The notes under the pieces were generated by a model, which saw only the letters and a program-made list of their open reading frames with translations, ran no database searches and had not been told where the DNA came from. Positions 44,841 through 52,419 of a DNA stretch of 54,491 bases are shown here, piece by piece. Within the stretch, counting starts at the first letter, position 1, and every line of letters begins with the position of its first letter. The position numbers and the translations under genes are program-made. Source of the DNA: Chlamydiota bacterium (lineage in GTDB: Bacteria; Chlamydiota; Chlamydiia; Chlamydiales; RGXB01); the NCBI GenBank assembly GCA_016866475.1, contig VGMF01000007.1, positions 1-54,491 of the forward strand, written 5' to 3'.

Positions 44841-45995
44841 ATGAGCATCGGTAGTTCTCAAGTTGGAAGTTGTAATTTTAAAAGTGAGCCTGACCTTCTT
44901 ATTACAGACAGTCCAAAACGGTTGGACTACCTGTTTCTTTCTATTGCTCTGGGGGGGGTTGTGGCGATTGCCTTTCAAACTTTGCAATCCCGTTCACTTG
45001 AAAAAAAAATCAATAAATGTAGAGAAAAAATCGTCGAGATCTACCGTTCGATTGTTCTAAAAGAGACCGAAAAACAGAGATGTGAACGGAAGATAGACGG
45101 TTTTTTCAGAAAGGAGTTTTTCGAAATCAGAGTTACTGAGCATATTTTGATGCAGGGAATCTTACCTGAATGTTACCGCGTTTTAGATGCGTTGCAACCA
45201 AAGTGGAAAGCAAAAACCGAAATTTCTTTGGAAGAACAAAAAGAAGTTGTGCATGCGATTCAACAAATTCAGGAAATGGTATCTGATGGTGTTCACATTA
45301 GGAAAATAGATTGGGAGTACTGGCAGATCCGGAGTGTTATGCAACATTACGGGATGGAGGAATCTTTTGAGCTTTTAGAATCCAAACATTCGAGACAGTA
45401 TCTTTTGCAAAAAGGGCCGTTGGATCTCCTGGGGATGAGCACTAAACTTGTAAGTGAAGGCGAGGCAAGGATCAATCTCGAAAAATATAAGTCAGCGTGC
45501 CAACGCATACTGGAGAGAGGAGAAGAATACATACCGGCTGAAAAAAAAGAATTAGCCCATCATCTAGTAAGCTTTATCCATAAACCTTCCTGTTCTCTTT
45601 CAGAAAATATAGACAGAGCATTCCAGATCCTTACTCGTCTCACAGCCCAATTTGATCAAGGTAGTGTCGACACAAAAGCCGATTTTTGCGTGGTGCAGGG
45701 AAGATTTTCCAATGAGATGGAAAGGATACGGCTTCTTTCTCAAATTATCGCTGATATGGACATGCCGTTAAATAGGATAGATACTTCTTTAGAGAGCTAT
45801 AAAGTTTTCAGAATCCTAATCAATCGGTTCAAAAATGACCAAACAGCAGCTCTGATTTTGTTCAATAAACTTCAATTAAAAGAGATCTACTCGAGAACGA
45901 TCAGAGAAAATCCTGAATTCTGGAATGCTCCAAAAACATTGTTGGATGTAATAAGAGATTTAAAACGAGAAGGTTCCGAAGTTTGCGGTTGGTAA
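44841..45995 (+). CDS. Membrane-anchored coiled-coil protein, function unknown
   Basis: 384 aa from the ATG at 44841; an in-frame TTG seven codons upstream is less likely. A hydrophobic segment at ~32-46 (YLFLSIALGGVVAIAF) is followed directly by a charged coiled-coil-like stretch (SLEKKINKCREKIVEIYRSIVLKETEKQRCERKI) and a long helical domain with no motif I know (WQIRSVMQHYGMEESFELLESK, NLEKYKSACQRILERGEEYIP). It stands alone after the exporter ATPase, with no ribosome-binding site better than AGG. Possibly a host-interaction protein because chlamydial membrane effectors often combine a hydrophobic anchor and coiled coil, but this is inference. Confidence 0.6.
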   Translation: MSIGSSQVGSCNFKSEPDLLITDSPKRLDYLFLSIALGGVVAIAFQTLQSRSLEKKINKCREKIVEIYRSIVLKETEKQRCERKIDGFFRKEFFEIRVTEHILMQGILPECYRVLDALQPKWKAKTEISLEEQKEVVHAIQQIQEMVSDGVHIRKIDWEYWQIRSVMQHYGMEESFELLESKHSRQYLLQKGPLDLLGMSTKLVSEGEARINLEKYKSACQRILERGEEYIPAEKKELAHHLVSFIHKPSCSLSENIDRAFQILTRLTAQFDQGSVDTKADFCVVQGRFSNEMERIRLLSQIIADMDMPLNRIDTSLESYKVFRILINRFKNDQTAALILFNKLQLKEIYSRTIRENPEFWNAPKTLLDVIRDLKREGSEVCGW

Positions 45996-46068
45996 ATTTT
46001 TTTGGATAGGTTGGGGGGATTTATAAAGGAGCCGGTTTTTAAAAAGAATATTTTCTAAACGATGCACT

Positions 46069-46923
46069 TTAAAATCTTTTGGTCCTAAAATGGCAGTAGG
46101 GGGTTTTAGAAGTTTTTTCGTAATACTTTTGGTGGTACTCCTCTGCAGGATAAAAGGTTGTTGCGGGGAATAGATCTGTTTTGATTTGGAATCCTTTATC
46201 GGTTAGTTCTTTCATCAGCCTTAAAGACATCATTTTTTGGGGTGTAGAGAGGTAGAAAATAGCGGATCTATACTGCGAGCCGATATCAGGCCCTTGCCCA
46301 TCCTCCTGGGTGGGGTCGTGGATTTCAAAAAAGAATTTGCAGAGTGTTTCAAAATCGGTTTTCTGGGGATCAAAGGTCACCTCGATCGCCTCGTAGTGTC
46401 CGGTATTTCTTGAGCAAACTTCCTCGTAGGTTGGAAAAACGACTCTCCCTCCCATGTAACCAACTGTTGTTTTCACAACGCCCGGTATTTTATCGAAATA
46501 GTACTGCATACCCCAAAAACATCCGCCGGCAAAAAGGGCGCGCATCAAACCATGGGTAGTTTTTAAGGGGATGAAACGTAACGAAATGGAGTTTACGCAG
46601 TGCCGGGTGTTTTTAGGGGTAAATCCCTCATTTAAGAAAACATGCCCCAAGTGTGCTTTACATCTATTGCATAGAATTTCAGTACGCCTCCCATCCGGGT
46701 CAGTTTTTCTCTCGATCGCAAGCTCTATGGCATCGTCAAAAGCGGGCCAACCGCAGTGGGAGGAGAACTTATCTTGGGAAAGGTAAAGGGGGGAATCACA
46801 TTGTTTACATACATACACACCGCTCTCAACGCTGTTTTCATATTCACCTGTGTAGGGGCGTTCGGTCCCTTTTCGCAAGAGAACTTGCATCTCATCTGCA
46901 TCCAAATCATGAAATCGTTCCAT
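46069..46923 (-). CDS. msrBA: Peptide methionine sulfoxide reductase MsrB-MsrA fusion
   Basis: 284 aa. Residues ~1-120 are MsrB: two zinc CxxC pairs (CKQC and CNRC), [11 protein letters not shown] with the resolving Cys and [11 protein letters not shown] with the catalytic Cys. Residues ~127-284 are Msr[17 protein letters not shown] with the nucleophile Cys in GCFWG, GYMGG, and [22 protein letters not shown]. Reduces both R- and S-methionine sulfoxide, protecting proteins from oxidants. The order MsrB then MsrA is the less frequent arrangement. No signal peptide, so cytoplasmic. The 523-bp gap upstream holds a set of hairpins. Confidence 0.93.
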   Translation of the reverse strand: MERFHDLDADEMQVLLRKGTERPYTGEYENSVESGVYVCKQCDSPLYLSQDKFSSHCGWPAFDDAIELAIERKTDPDGRRTEILCNRCKAHLGHVFLNEGFTPKNTRHCVNSISLRFIPLKTTHGLMRALFAGGCFWGMQYYFDKIPGVVKTTVGYMGGRVVFPTYEEVCSRNTGHYEAIEVTFDPQKTDFETLCKFFFEIHDPTQEDGQGPDIGSQYRSAIFYLSTPQKMMSLRLMKELTDKGFQIKTDLFPATTFYPAEEYHQKYYEKTSKTPYCHFRTKRF

Positions 46924-47412
46924 TCCCTTCCCCGCTTCATACAGATAGAAACAAAACTAGAAATTTGGTGCAAGGCGTTAAAGTAAAATAAGAGGCGGGC
47001 GGATATCTTTTTTCGAAAGAGGCGCCATTTGGGAATCGTTTTAGGTAGAGATTCCTCTGAGCACTACGGTTAGGTAGGGTATCTAAAGTTTAAGAGATAT
47101 GAGGGGCTAAGCCGACCAAATATCCGTCATTTTTTAAGAATTATTAGACCCCCATTTTCTCCTTGGATCCTCCGACCGGATCATTTTTCCCTTGATCCAA
47201 GGATTGAACATGAAGGCAAGCGCACCAGCGGTAGAAAGAATATTTGGCCCCCCACATTTGAAGGGTGGTTCTACCGAGTCATGTACCGCACTTTGACTTG
47301 ATAGAATGGCACCGGGTACAAAAACCCGGATAAAAACTCCCGCTAAAGAGGGGGGAGGCTTTCCTTAAAGACTAGATAATCCAGTTAGGGACAATTACCT
47401 CATGCTAAAAGG
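46924..47412. other. Gene-free stretch with four consecutive hairpins, possible structured RNA
   Basis: No credible ORF. Inverted repeats follow each other: CCTTGGATC/GATCCAAGG (47161-47202), CGGTAGAA/TTCTACCG (47229-47276, with an inner CCAC/GTGG), CCGGGT/ACCCGG around ACAAAA (47312-47329) and CTCCC/GGGAG (47337-47357). I checked for tmRNA, RNase P and 4.5S RNA landmarks on both strands and found none. The most likely transcription sense is minus, between the membrane-protein gene and msrBA, either as a long msrBA leader or an independent small RNA. The first ~200 bases (46924-47150) show nothing I recognise. Confidence 0.35.
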
Positions 47413-47441
47413 GGAAAAACAAGGAACTCATGGATCCTTGT
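47413..47441 (-). terminator. Intrinsic terminator of the small membrane-protein gene
   Basis: On the minus strand ACAAGGA / TCCTTGT (7 bp, loop of nine bases) followed by a U-run (AAAAA on the plus strand at 47415-47419). It lies directly after the stop of the gene ending at 47447 and separates it from the hairpin-rich gap. Confidence 0.65.
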
Positions 47442-47446
47442 CTTAT

Positions 47447-47788
47447 TTAACCCCTTTTGTCTCTATAAAAGGCCCAGATAGTAACCCCTATCCCCACTAC
47501 AACAGCTGCCCATCCTGCGATATCCAGGTTTTTTGCAATCGATTGGAAGAAGACAATGTCCCGTTTTCCATCATTGATTTGTTTCTGTACGGGCCCCGTT
47601 GCTGCCCTGCTAAAAAGATACAGGTTTGGATCTACCGATGCAGCAGAATTGGTGGCGTCGACTGCCGATTGTGCCTTTCGAACTTTTGTTTTTCCCTGCT
47701 CTACCTGGGAGCGGATGTAGTTGGAACCTACAAAAAAGGAGATACCCAATAAAATCAGGACAACTCCTAAAATTTTAAACCATTTCAT
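47447..47788 (-). CDS. Small membrane protein (DUF3185-like)
   Basis: 113 aa from the ATG at 47788 (an ATG eight codons upstream at 47812 is possible). Topology: helix 1 at about 4-21 (FKILGVVLILLGISFFVG), a ~60-residue loop with polar and Ala-rich sequence (SQVEQGKTKVRKAQSAVDATNSA), then helix 2 at about 90-107 (IAGWAAVVVGIGVTIWAF), ending in a basic RDKRG. The layout fits small bacterial inner-membrane proteins of the DUF3185 kind. Role unknown. The gene ends at a good terminator. Confidence 0.65.
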   Translation of the reverse strand: MKWFKILGVVLILLGISFFVGSNYIRSQVEQGKTKVRKAQSAVDATNSAASVDPNLYLFSRAATGPVQKQINDGKRDIVFFQSIAKNLDIAGWAAVVVGIGVTIWAFYRDKRG

Positions 47789-48039
47789 ATGCAAAACAGG
47801 TTTTCTTCTCATATATGGATCTATCGCATATGAAGCAAAAAAAGAAAAATAGATTCTGCTAAATTTCTTTATGAAAAACTCTAAAAACACAATCGATAGG
47901 GATCAAGACTCTCCTAACTCTTTACATCCAAAGATCGCCTCTTATCCCGATAGCAACCCACTTTAAATCTTCGATTCCTGTAATTTCGGTCTCTAAAGAG
48001 GGCTTGGAGGTAAAGTTTCTTGAACACTTTTTGGTGAAA

Positions 48040-48131
48040 AGCTCTTATAGTTGCTATCAGATTCTTTTCAGGGATTGGATGCGTAAGCTCTTCTTTCGTA
48101 AAGCCTAGCTCGGCAGACCGGGCATTTTGCC
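48040..48131. repeat. Downstream copy of a 92-bp direct repeat (with 48156-48247)
   Basis: 48040-48131 and 48156-48247 match over 92 bases with scattered changes, offset by 116 bases. The upstream-in-reading copy is coding (in the gene ending at 48105); this copy straddles the stop and continues, in a shifted frame, to encode a sequence like SAELGFTKEELTHPIPEKN, a relative of STVLGFTKKDLLEAIPKEN. The intergenic stretch 47891-48104 is thus largely this remnant. Confidence 0.75.
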
Positions 48132-49181
48132 GGCTCGAATCGTTTTTAGTATGAGAGCTTTTATAGTTGCAATAAAATTCTCTTTAGGGATTGCTTCCAA
48201 AAGGTCTTTTTTCGTGAAGCCTAGCACGGTAGACCAAACTTTTTGCCATTTCTTCTCGATTTCGGTTTCGTTTAGGACAATCATAACAATTCCATTTATC
48301 AACATTTTTAATGTTTTGGATATGTTTGGGATCTCTTTTAAAATTAAAGAAGTTTCACCATCCAAATAAGCGCCCAAGGAATATTTTATCAAACTTTTTA
48401 CTAGATACCATGCCTCTGTATCTATCTCCTTACCACCAACCTCTTTGATAATAGGGTTTAGATTTTCCAAAAATTGTCCTGGATAAGCATCAGCTTCAGC
48501 AAGTTGCACAAGGATTCCTTTTACTAAATCGTTCCGTACCTTTATGTGTGCCTGATAACCTGCGGGATCCTTAGTAAAGTTAAGGAGTTGGGGTATGATA
48601 TGGAACCATACGTCGTGAATGAGCTCGGGCGGTTTGGTCCAGATGAAACATCCCTTCAAAACCAAATCTAAAAATTCATCTTCGGGGAGAAAATCCTCAA
48701 CTTCAACGATTTGTATTTTTGGAAAACCGGCTTTAGATTCTTTCATTTCAAGGATCTCTCTTAGACCCTCTAGAGTTGGTGAAACGAACCCACCAGTTGA
48801 AAAGCTGAACCCTAAATTTTTTAAAATAGTAATTTGATCCTCAGACAACTTTCTAAAGTCTGCGGAATAGGGTTGAATGGAGGGAAACTGATTGTCATTG
48901 ATCATAACTAAAAGATCGTCTTTTAGATATTGTTGCCAGACGAGCTGATTCCCTTTTTCTTTACATGACCAACCGCTTATAAAACTGGAATCGCGTGTTA
49001 TTTCACGTGCAGGTGGGGCTTTTTCAGCTGTTATAGGTGCTTTTGTAGAGGGAAATAGAAAAAATTCTTTGGTTTTTTGAAAAAGGGCGCTTACCTTAGC
49101 CGCTAGGGATTGCCCACCATCAGAGCTTAGCTGAGGCGAATGCTCCGGTTGTGGACCACGAACGGGGGAAGAGGGTTGCAT
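48105..49181 (-). CDS. Protein of unknown function with duplicated, frame-shifted 3' end
   Basis: 358 aa, start ATG 49181. The N-terminal ~65 residues are polar and Ser/Pro/Gln-rich (MQPSSPVRGPQPEHSPQLSS), as often seen in type III secretion signals; the rest is a helical globular domain (FLPEDEFLDLVLKGCFIWT, NDLVKGILVQLAEADAYPGQFLENL, LVKSLIKYSLGAYLDGE). The C-terminal AGKMPGLPS comes from the junction of a 116-base-period tandem duplication: because 116 is not a multiple of three, reading runs into a stop and the older C-terminus is left in another frame downstream. Possibly a shortened effector; family not recognised. Confidence 0.6.
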   Translation of the reverse strand: MQPSSPVRGPQPEHSPQLSSDGGQSLAAKVSALFQKTKEFFLFPSTKAPITAEKAPPAREITRDSSFISGWSCKEKGNQLVWQQYLKDDLLVMINDNQFPSIQPYSADFRKLSEDQITILKNLGFSFSTGGFVSPTLEGLREILEMKESKAGFPKIQIVEVEDFLPEDEFLDLVLKGCFIWTKPPELIHDVWFHIIPQLLNFTKDPAGYQAHIKVRNDLVKGILVQLAEADAYPGQFLENLNPIIKEVGGKEIDTEAWYLVKSLIKYSLGAYLDGETSLILKEIPNISKTLKMLINGIVMIVLNETEIEKKWQKVWSTVLGFTKKDLLEAIPKENFIATIKALILKTIRAGKMPGLPS

Positions 49182-49523
49182 AGTAGGGGAATTAACACAT
49201 TCTATTTTTTAATTTAATATAATTATTTTTTTAAAATCTAAAGACGTTATAGCGAGTGACTAACAAATGAACCACTAAAAATACTAAGGGTTTTCCACCC
49301 TTTGGATTTTAATTTTGGGCTTGAGATGCAGTAGCAATTTCTTGAAAATCCTGTAGCTTTTGATGGGAAAGAGACTGGATCCAAAAATATTTAAAATTTT
49401 TTATAAAACACAACTTATAGGGAGATAAGAAGTATTGTCTGCACCCTTCTGATGGGGGGAGCTGCAGCTTTGAGAGCTGCAGCTAGGGAAATTTTTAAAA
49501 GGGTTTGCGTTTAAGAGCGTTGC
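49182..49523. other. Intergenic stretch without genes; one stem-loop
   Basis: 342 bases, AT-rich at the left. The only structure is AGCTGCAGCT at 49460-49469 repeated at 49475-49484, each palindromic, so they pair as a 10-bp stem over a five-base loop. It is 40 bases after the stop of the minus-strand AhpD-like gene and may end that transcript, although no U-run follows on that strand. Confidence 0.4.
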
Positions 49524-50036
49524 TTAGAAATCGACCGTTGGTAAAAAGGTATTATTGAAGTAGTTTGTGGTGATATTGAGCGCGATTACCCCGATAATTT
49601 CAATCAGATCCTCCTCGACCCAGCCGTGGTGGAGCATTTTTTCAAGATCTGCTCCCTCCAAATGGCCCCGTTTTTCTAAAACTTTATGACAAAATTCCAA
49701 AAGAGCCCCTATTTTCGCCTCTTCGCTTTTGCTTTTAAGATTGAGTTCGATCTCTTTTGGGGAGATATGACACGCTGCCCCCAATTTAGAATGGGCAGCC
49801 GTGCAGTAGGCGCAACGGTTGAATCCGGCAACACAGAGGGCTATAGATTCGCGTACTTTTTGGCTAAGTCTCCCGCTCTCAAAACTTTTGGAGAGGTTCA
49901 TAAATCCACCAAAAAAAGCCTTTGAATGGGCCATCAGCTTAAAAATATTTGGTGTAAAACCCATTTTTTCTTTCATCCCCTCGAGTACGGTCTGTACCTG
50001 TGGATCGTAAGTATTTTTAGGGTGTATGCGGCTCAT
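49524..50036 (-). CDS. Carboxymuconolactone decarboxylase / AhpD-like protein
   Basis: 170 aa with the CMD/AhpD helical fold: MGFTPNIFKLMAHSKAFFGGFMNLSKSF, then the active-site CAYCTAAH (CxxC and downstream His) near 77-84, preceded by RESIALCVAGFNR. These proteins act as peroxidase-linked alkylhydroperoxidases with the CxxC pair. The gene is two bases downstream of an SDR gene on the same strand, so they form a transcription unit. The likely role is detoxification of peroxides or organic substrates; exact substrate unknown. Confidence 0.85.
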   Translation of the reverse strand: MSRIHPKNTYDPQVQTVLEGMKEKMGFTPNIFKLMAHSKAFFGGFMNLSKSFESGRLSQKVRESIALCVAGFNRCAYCTAAHSKLGAACHISPKEIELNLKSKSEEAKIGALLEFCHKVLEKRGHLEGADLEKMLHHGWVEEDLIEIIGVIALNITTNYFNNTFLPTVDF

Positions 50037-50038
50037 GT

Positions 50039-50857
50039 TTACTCCTTAGTTTGAATGATTCCCGGCAAAGCGCTTGATCCGGCAAGAATACCCCCGTCGA
50101 TCACAATCTCTGTTCCGGTGATGAATTTTGAATCACAGGAAGCCAGATACAAGACTGCATACGCAACATCTAAAGGTTCCCCCATGTGCCCCAGAGGTAT
50201 TTCTTCAGAGAGTTTAGCAATCTTTTTTTTTGATCTTTTCCTCCAATCATCGGATCTTAAAAAAGGGGTGTGAATCGCTACAGGGAGAATAGATTTGCAG
50301 CGTAGGGGATATTTTTTTGCACAGCACCAAAGGGCTACTGATTTTGTGAGGTTTTTTATGGCAGCTTTTGTTGCAGCATAAGAGTACATAGTGGGAACAC
50401 CCACATTTGCAGAGCGTGAAGAAATATTGATTATGCTGCCTCCGTGCCCTTTCATAAACTTGATAGCATACCGGCAACCTAGGAATTTCCCTTCCGTATT
50501 AATAGTTTGGACTTTTCTAAAATCATTTAAACTGAGATCTTCTGGATTTTGCGGTCCAAAACCCTCTGATAAACCGCTGATCCCGGCAGTATTCACAAGA
50601 ATATCGACTCGTCCCATAATTTGGATCGCTTGCTCAAAAACATTTTCCCAATCTTTTTCTTGAGATACATCATGATGAAGAAAGAAGGCATGCTTTTTGC
50701 CGAGCCGTTGGATGGCCTTTTCGCCCCTGCCGTCATCTATATCTGTTGGGATCACAAATGCCCCCTCTTTTACTAAAAGCTCTGCAATCGAAAATCCTAT
50801 CCCCTGCTGAGCTCCTGTAACTATTACGAAACGGTTTTCCACTCGCCCTGCATACAT
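50039..50857 (-). CDS. Short-chain dehydrogenase/reductase
   Basis: 272 aa classical SDR. Cofactor motif TGAQQGIGFS (TGxxxGIG) near 15, DIDD after strand 2 (suggesting NAD(H)), NTAGIS (NNAG-type) near 90, catalytic Ser in INISSRS, and YSYAATK with Tyr and Lys (YxxxK) near 160. A C-terminal GTEIVIDGG closes the domain. Substrate unknown. Upstream of the AhpD-like gene in the same operon. The ATG at 50857 is followed by YAGRVENRFVIVTGA, giving an N-terminus of normal length. Confidence 0.88.
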   Translation of the reverse strand: MYAGRVENRFVIVTGAQQGIGFSIAELLVKEGAFVIPTDIDDGRGEKAIQRLGKKHAFFLHHDVSQEKDWENVFEQAIQIMGRVDILVNTAGISGLSEGFGPQNPEDLSLNDFRKVQTINTEGKFLGCRYAIKFMKGHGGSIINISSRSANVGVPTMYSYAATKAAIKNLTKSVALWCCAKKYPLRCKSILPVAIHTPFLRSDDWRKRSKKKIAKLSEEIPLGHMGEPLDVAYAVLYLASCDSKFITGTEIVIDGGILAGSSALPGIIQTKE

Positions 50858-51055
50858 GCAACTACCGCTGTTTTAAAGCTCATCATAGACTTTTAAAACA
50901 AAAAGAAGCAACAGACCTCTTTTTGGCATCTTTCTAGATAAAATAATGCCTCGATAGAAAATAAATCCTGAAAAATTTTTTGCCGATAATCTGTTATCTA
51001 TGAAGCCGGTGTCGGGAAATTACCCTTAGAAATGGTTCATACAGGGGCGCCGCTT

Positions 51056-52288
51056 TCAGCTTTCGATGATGTGGGAGCTGTTGTAGATATTGCGGTTCAA
51101 AAGCCCTTCGGAGTGATCCACAATTAAAGCTACCGTGGCATCGCCTGTGATGCTGATCGCTGTGCGCATCATATCAACAATCCGGTCTATCCCCAAAATG
51201 AGGGCTATCCCTTCAATCGGCAGTCCAATCGCTCCGAGGACAAGAGGAAGCATCACAATCGTTCCACTCGGGATTCCGGCACCCCCAATCGAACCCAAAG
51301 AACCTGTAAAACCGATAAGAAGATAGTCGGACATTGTCAGAGGCTTGCCCAAAGCTTGGGCAAAAAAGAGGGCGGCCAAGCTGATATAAATCGCAATTCC
51401 CACCATGTTGATCGAGGCGCCGAGCGGTAATACAAAAGAGGAGCTCACGGTGGAAATTCCCAGATTGTCTTTGGCAACCCGCATGGTTGTAGGGAGCGCA
51501 GCTTTACTACTTGATGTGGAGAAAGCTATGATCTGATATTCGAAACTTTTTTTAAAAAAAGGGATCGGGGAAAGCCCGGTCGTAAGCCAAATAAGAGCGC
51601 CAAAAAGGAAATACTGGATAAAAAAACCTAAGTAAGCACATCCGATCAGTTTCAAAAGGAGCAGTAGGACTGCCGCTCCCTGGCTACCCACAACCCACGC
51701 TGTTAAAAAACAGGCGGCCAAGGGGGAGAGCTGTACGATGAGGTGCACCATCTGAAAAACCATCGCGGAAACAACCCTAAAAAAATCGGATATCTTATCG
51801 GCGGTTTCACCTTTGATCGTGTTGATCGTAAATCCGGTAAAGAGGGCAAAAAACACCACTTGCAAAATCGTCCCCTGGGCCATCGCACCGATGGCGTTGT
51901 CGGGCACTATATTCAAAATAGAATTGAAAAATTGCAACGTTGTTTGGTCGGGGGCGCTTTCAGGGCGAAAAGATTTATCTAAATTGAGCTGTAAACCGGC
52001 GCCGGGTTCGAAGAGAGATCCGATCACAAGGCCGATTGTGATGGCCAAAAATGTGGTCACCAAAAAAGCTAAAATCGACTTAATACCCAGCCTGCCGAGC
52101 GTTTTGGAATCTTTTACATTTGTTATCCCGCTCACAATAGAGAAAAAGATAAGGGGAATGATGATCATTTTTATGAGACGAATGAAAATATCGCCCAAGG
52201 GTTTGAAATAAGCTGCCCAATCGCCGAGAAGAAATCCCAAAACAATACCCAAAACCAGACCGATAAGGACTTTTTTCCAGAGACTCAA
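51056..52288 (-). CDS. Dicarboxylate/amino acid:cation symporter (DAACS family)
   Basis: 410 aa sodium/proton-coupled uptake carrier of the GltP/GltT/DctA family. Hallmarks: the serine-rich hairpin FSTSSSKAALPTTM, the helix-7 phrase SFVLPLGASINMVGIAIY (family GASINMDGTA), and GIPSGTIVMLPLVLGAIGLP in hairpin 2 with DRIVDMMRTAISITGD (Asp and Asn-like positions binding substrate and sodium). The INMVGIA variant replaces the NMDG aspartate used in sodium binding by valine, so coupling may differ. Imports glutamate, aspartate or C4-dicarboxylates from host in principle. Confidence 0.9.
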   Translation of the reverse strand: MSLWKKVLIGLVLGIVLGFLLGDWAAYFKPLGDIFIRLIKMIIIPLIFFSIVSGITNVKDSKTLGRLGIKSILAFLVTTFLAITIGLVIGSLFEPGAGLQLNLDKSFRPESAPDQTTLQFFNSILNIVPDNAIGAMAQGTILQVVFFALFTGFTINTIKGETADKISDFFRVVSAMVFQMVHLIVQLSPLAACFLTAWVVGSQGAAVLLLLLKLIGCAYLGFFIQYFLFGALIWLTTGLSPIPFFKKSFEYQIIAFSTSSSKAALPTTMRVAKDNLGISTVSSSFVLPLGASINMVGIAIYISLAALFFAQALGKPLTMSDYLLIGFTGSLGSIGGAGIPSGTIVMLPLVLGAIGLPIEGIALILGIDRIVDMMRTAISITGDATVALIVDHSEGLLNRNIYNSSHIIES

Positions 52289-52356
52289 GCAAATACCCTA
52301 ATTTTTAAAGTTGTATGAAGTACAATAAAGGTTTCCTTTTAAAAAAGCATCGAAAA

Positions 52357-52400
52357 AAAAGATCTCGATGGGAGGGAAACAAAATTCCCCTGATCTTCAA
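52357..52400 (-). terminator. Possible terminator between the MFS gene and the symporter gene
   Basis: On the minus strand AGATC ... GATCT enclosing a GGGAA/TTCCC inner pair, followed by a run of eight U. The stem is interrupted, so the call is weak. Confidence 0.3.
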
Positions 52401-52419
52401 AGAAAAATTCCTTAAAAAG

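Noticed and set aside
47088-47125. TAAAGTTT followed by GCCGACCA, another sigma-28-like pair
   Set aside because: Spacing is about 19 bases, well outside the 11-12 expected.
47221-47290. tRNA-like T-arm (GGTTC) in the structured gap
   Set aside because: No acceptor stem or matching GTTCRANYC pattern; no cloverleaf could be drawn.
46990-47446. tmRNA, RNase P RNA or 4.5S RNA
   Set aside because: I looked for the RNase P GAGGAAAGUCC and ACAGAA elements, the tmRNA tRNA-like ends and the 4.5S GGAAGGAAGC loop on both strands and saw none.
47402-47752. Plus-strand ORF of 116 codons
   Set aside because: Lies opposite a convincing two-helix membrane-protein gene with its own terminator; shadow frame.
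50982-50989. GCCGATAA sequence resembling a chlamydial sigma-28 -10 element
   Set aside because: No TAAAGTTT-like -35 at the right distance and no plus-strand gene downstream.
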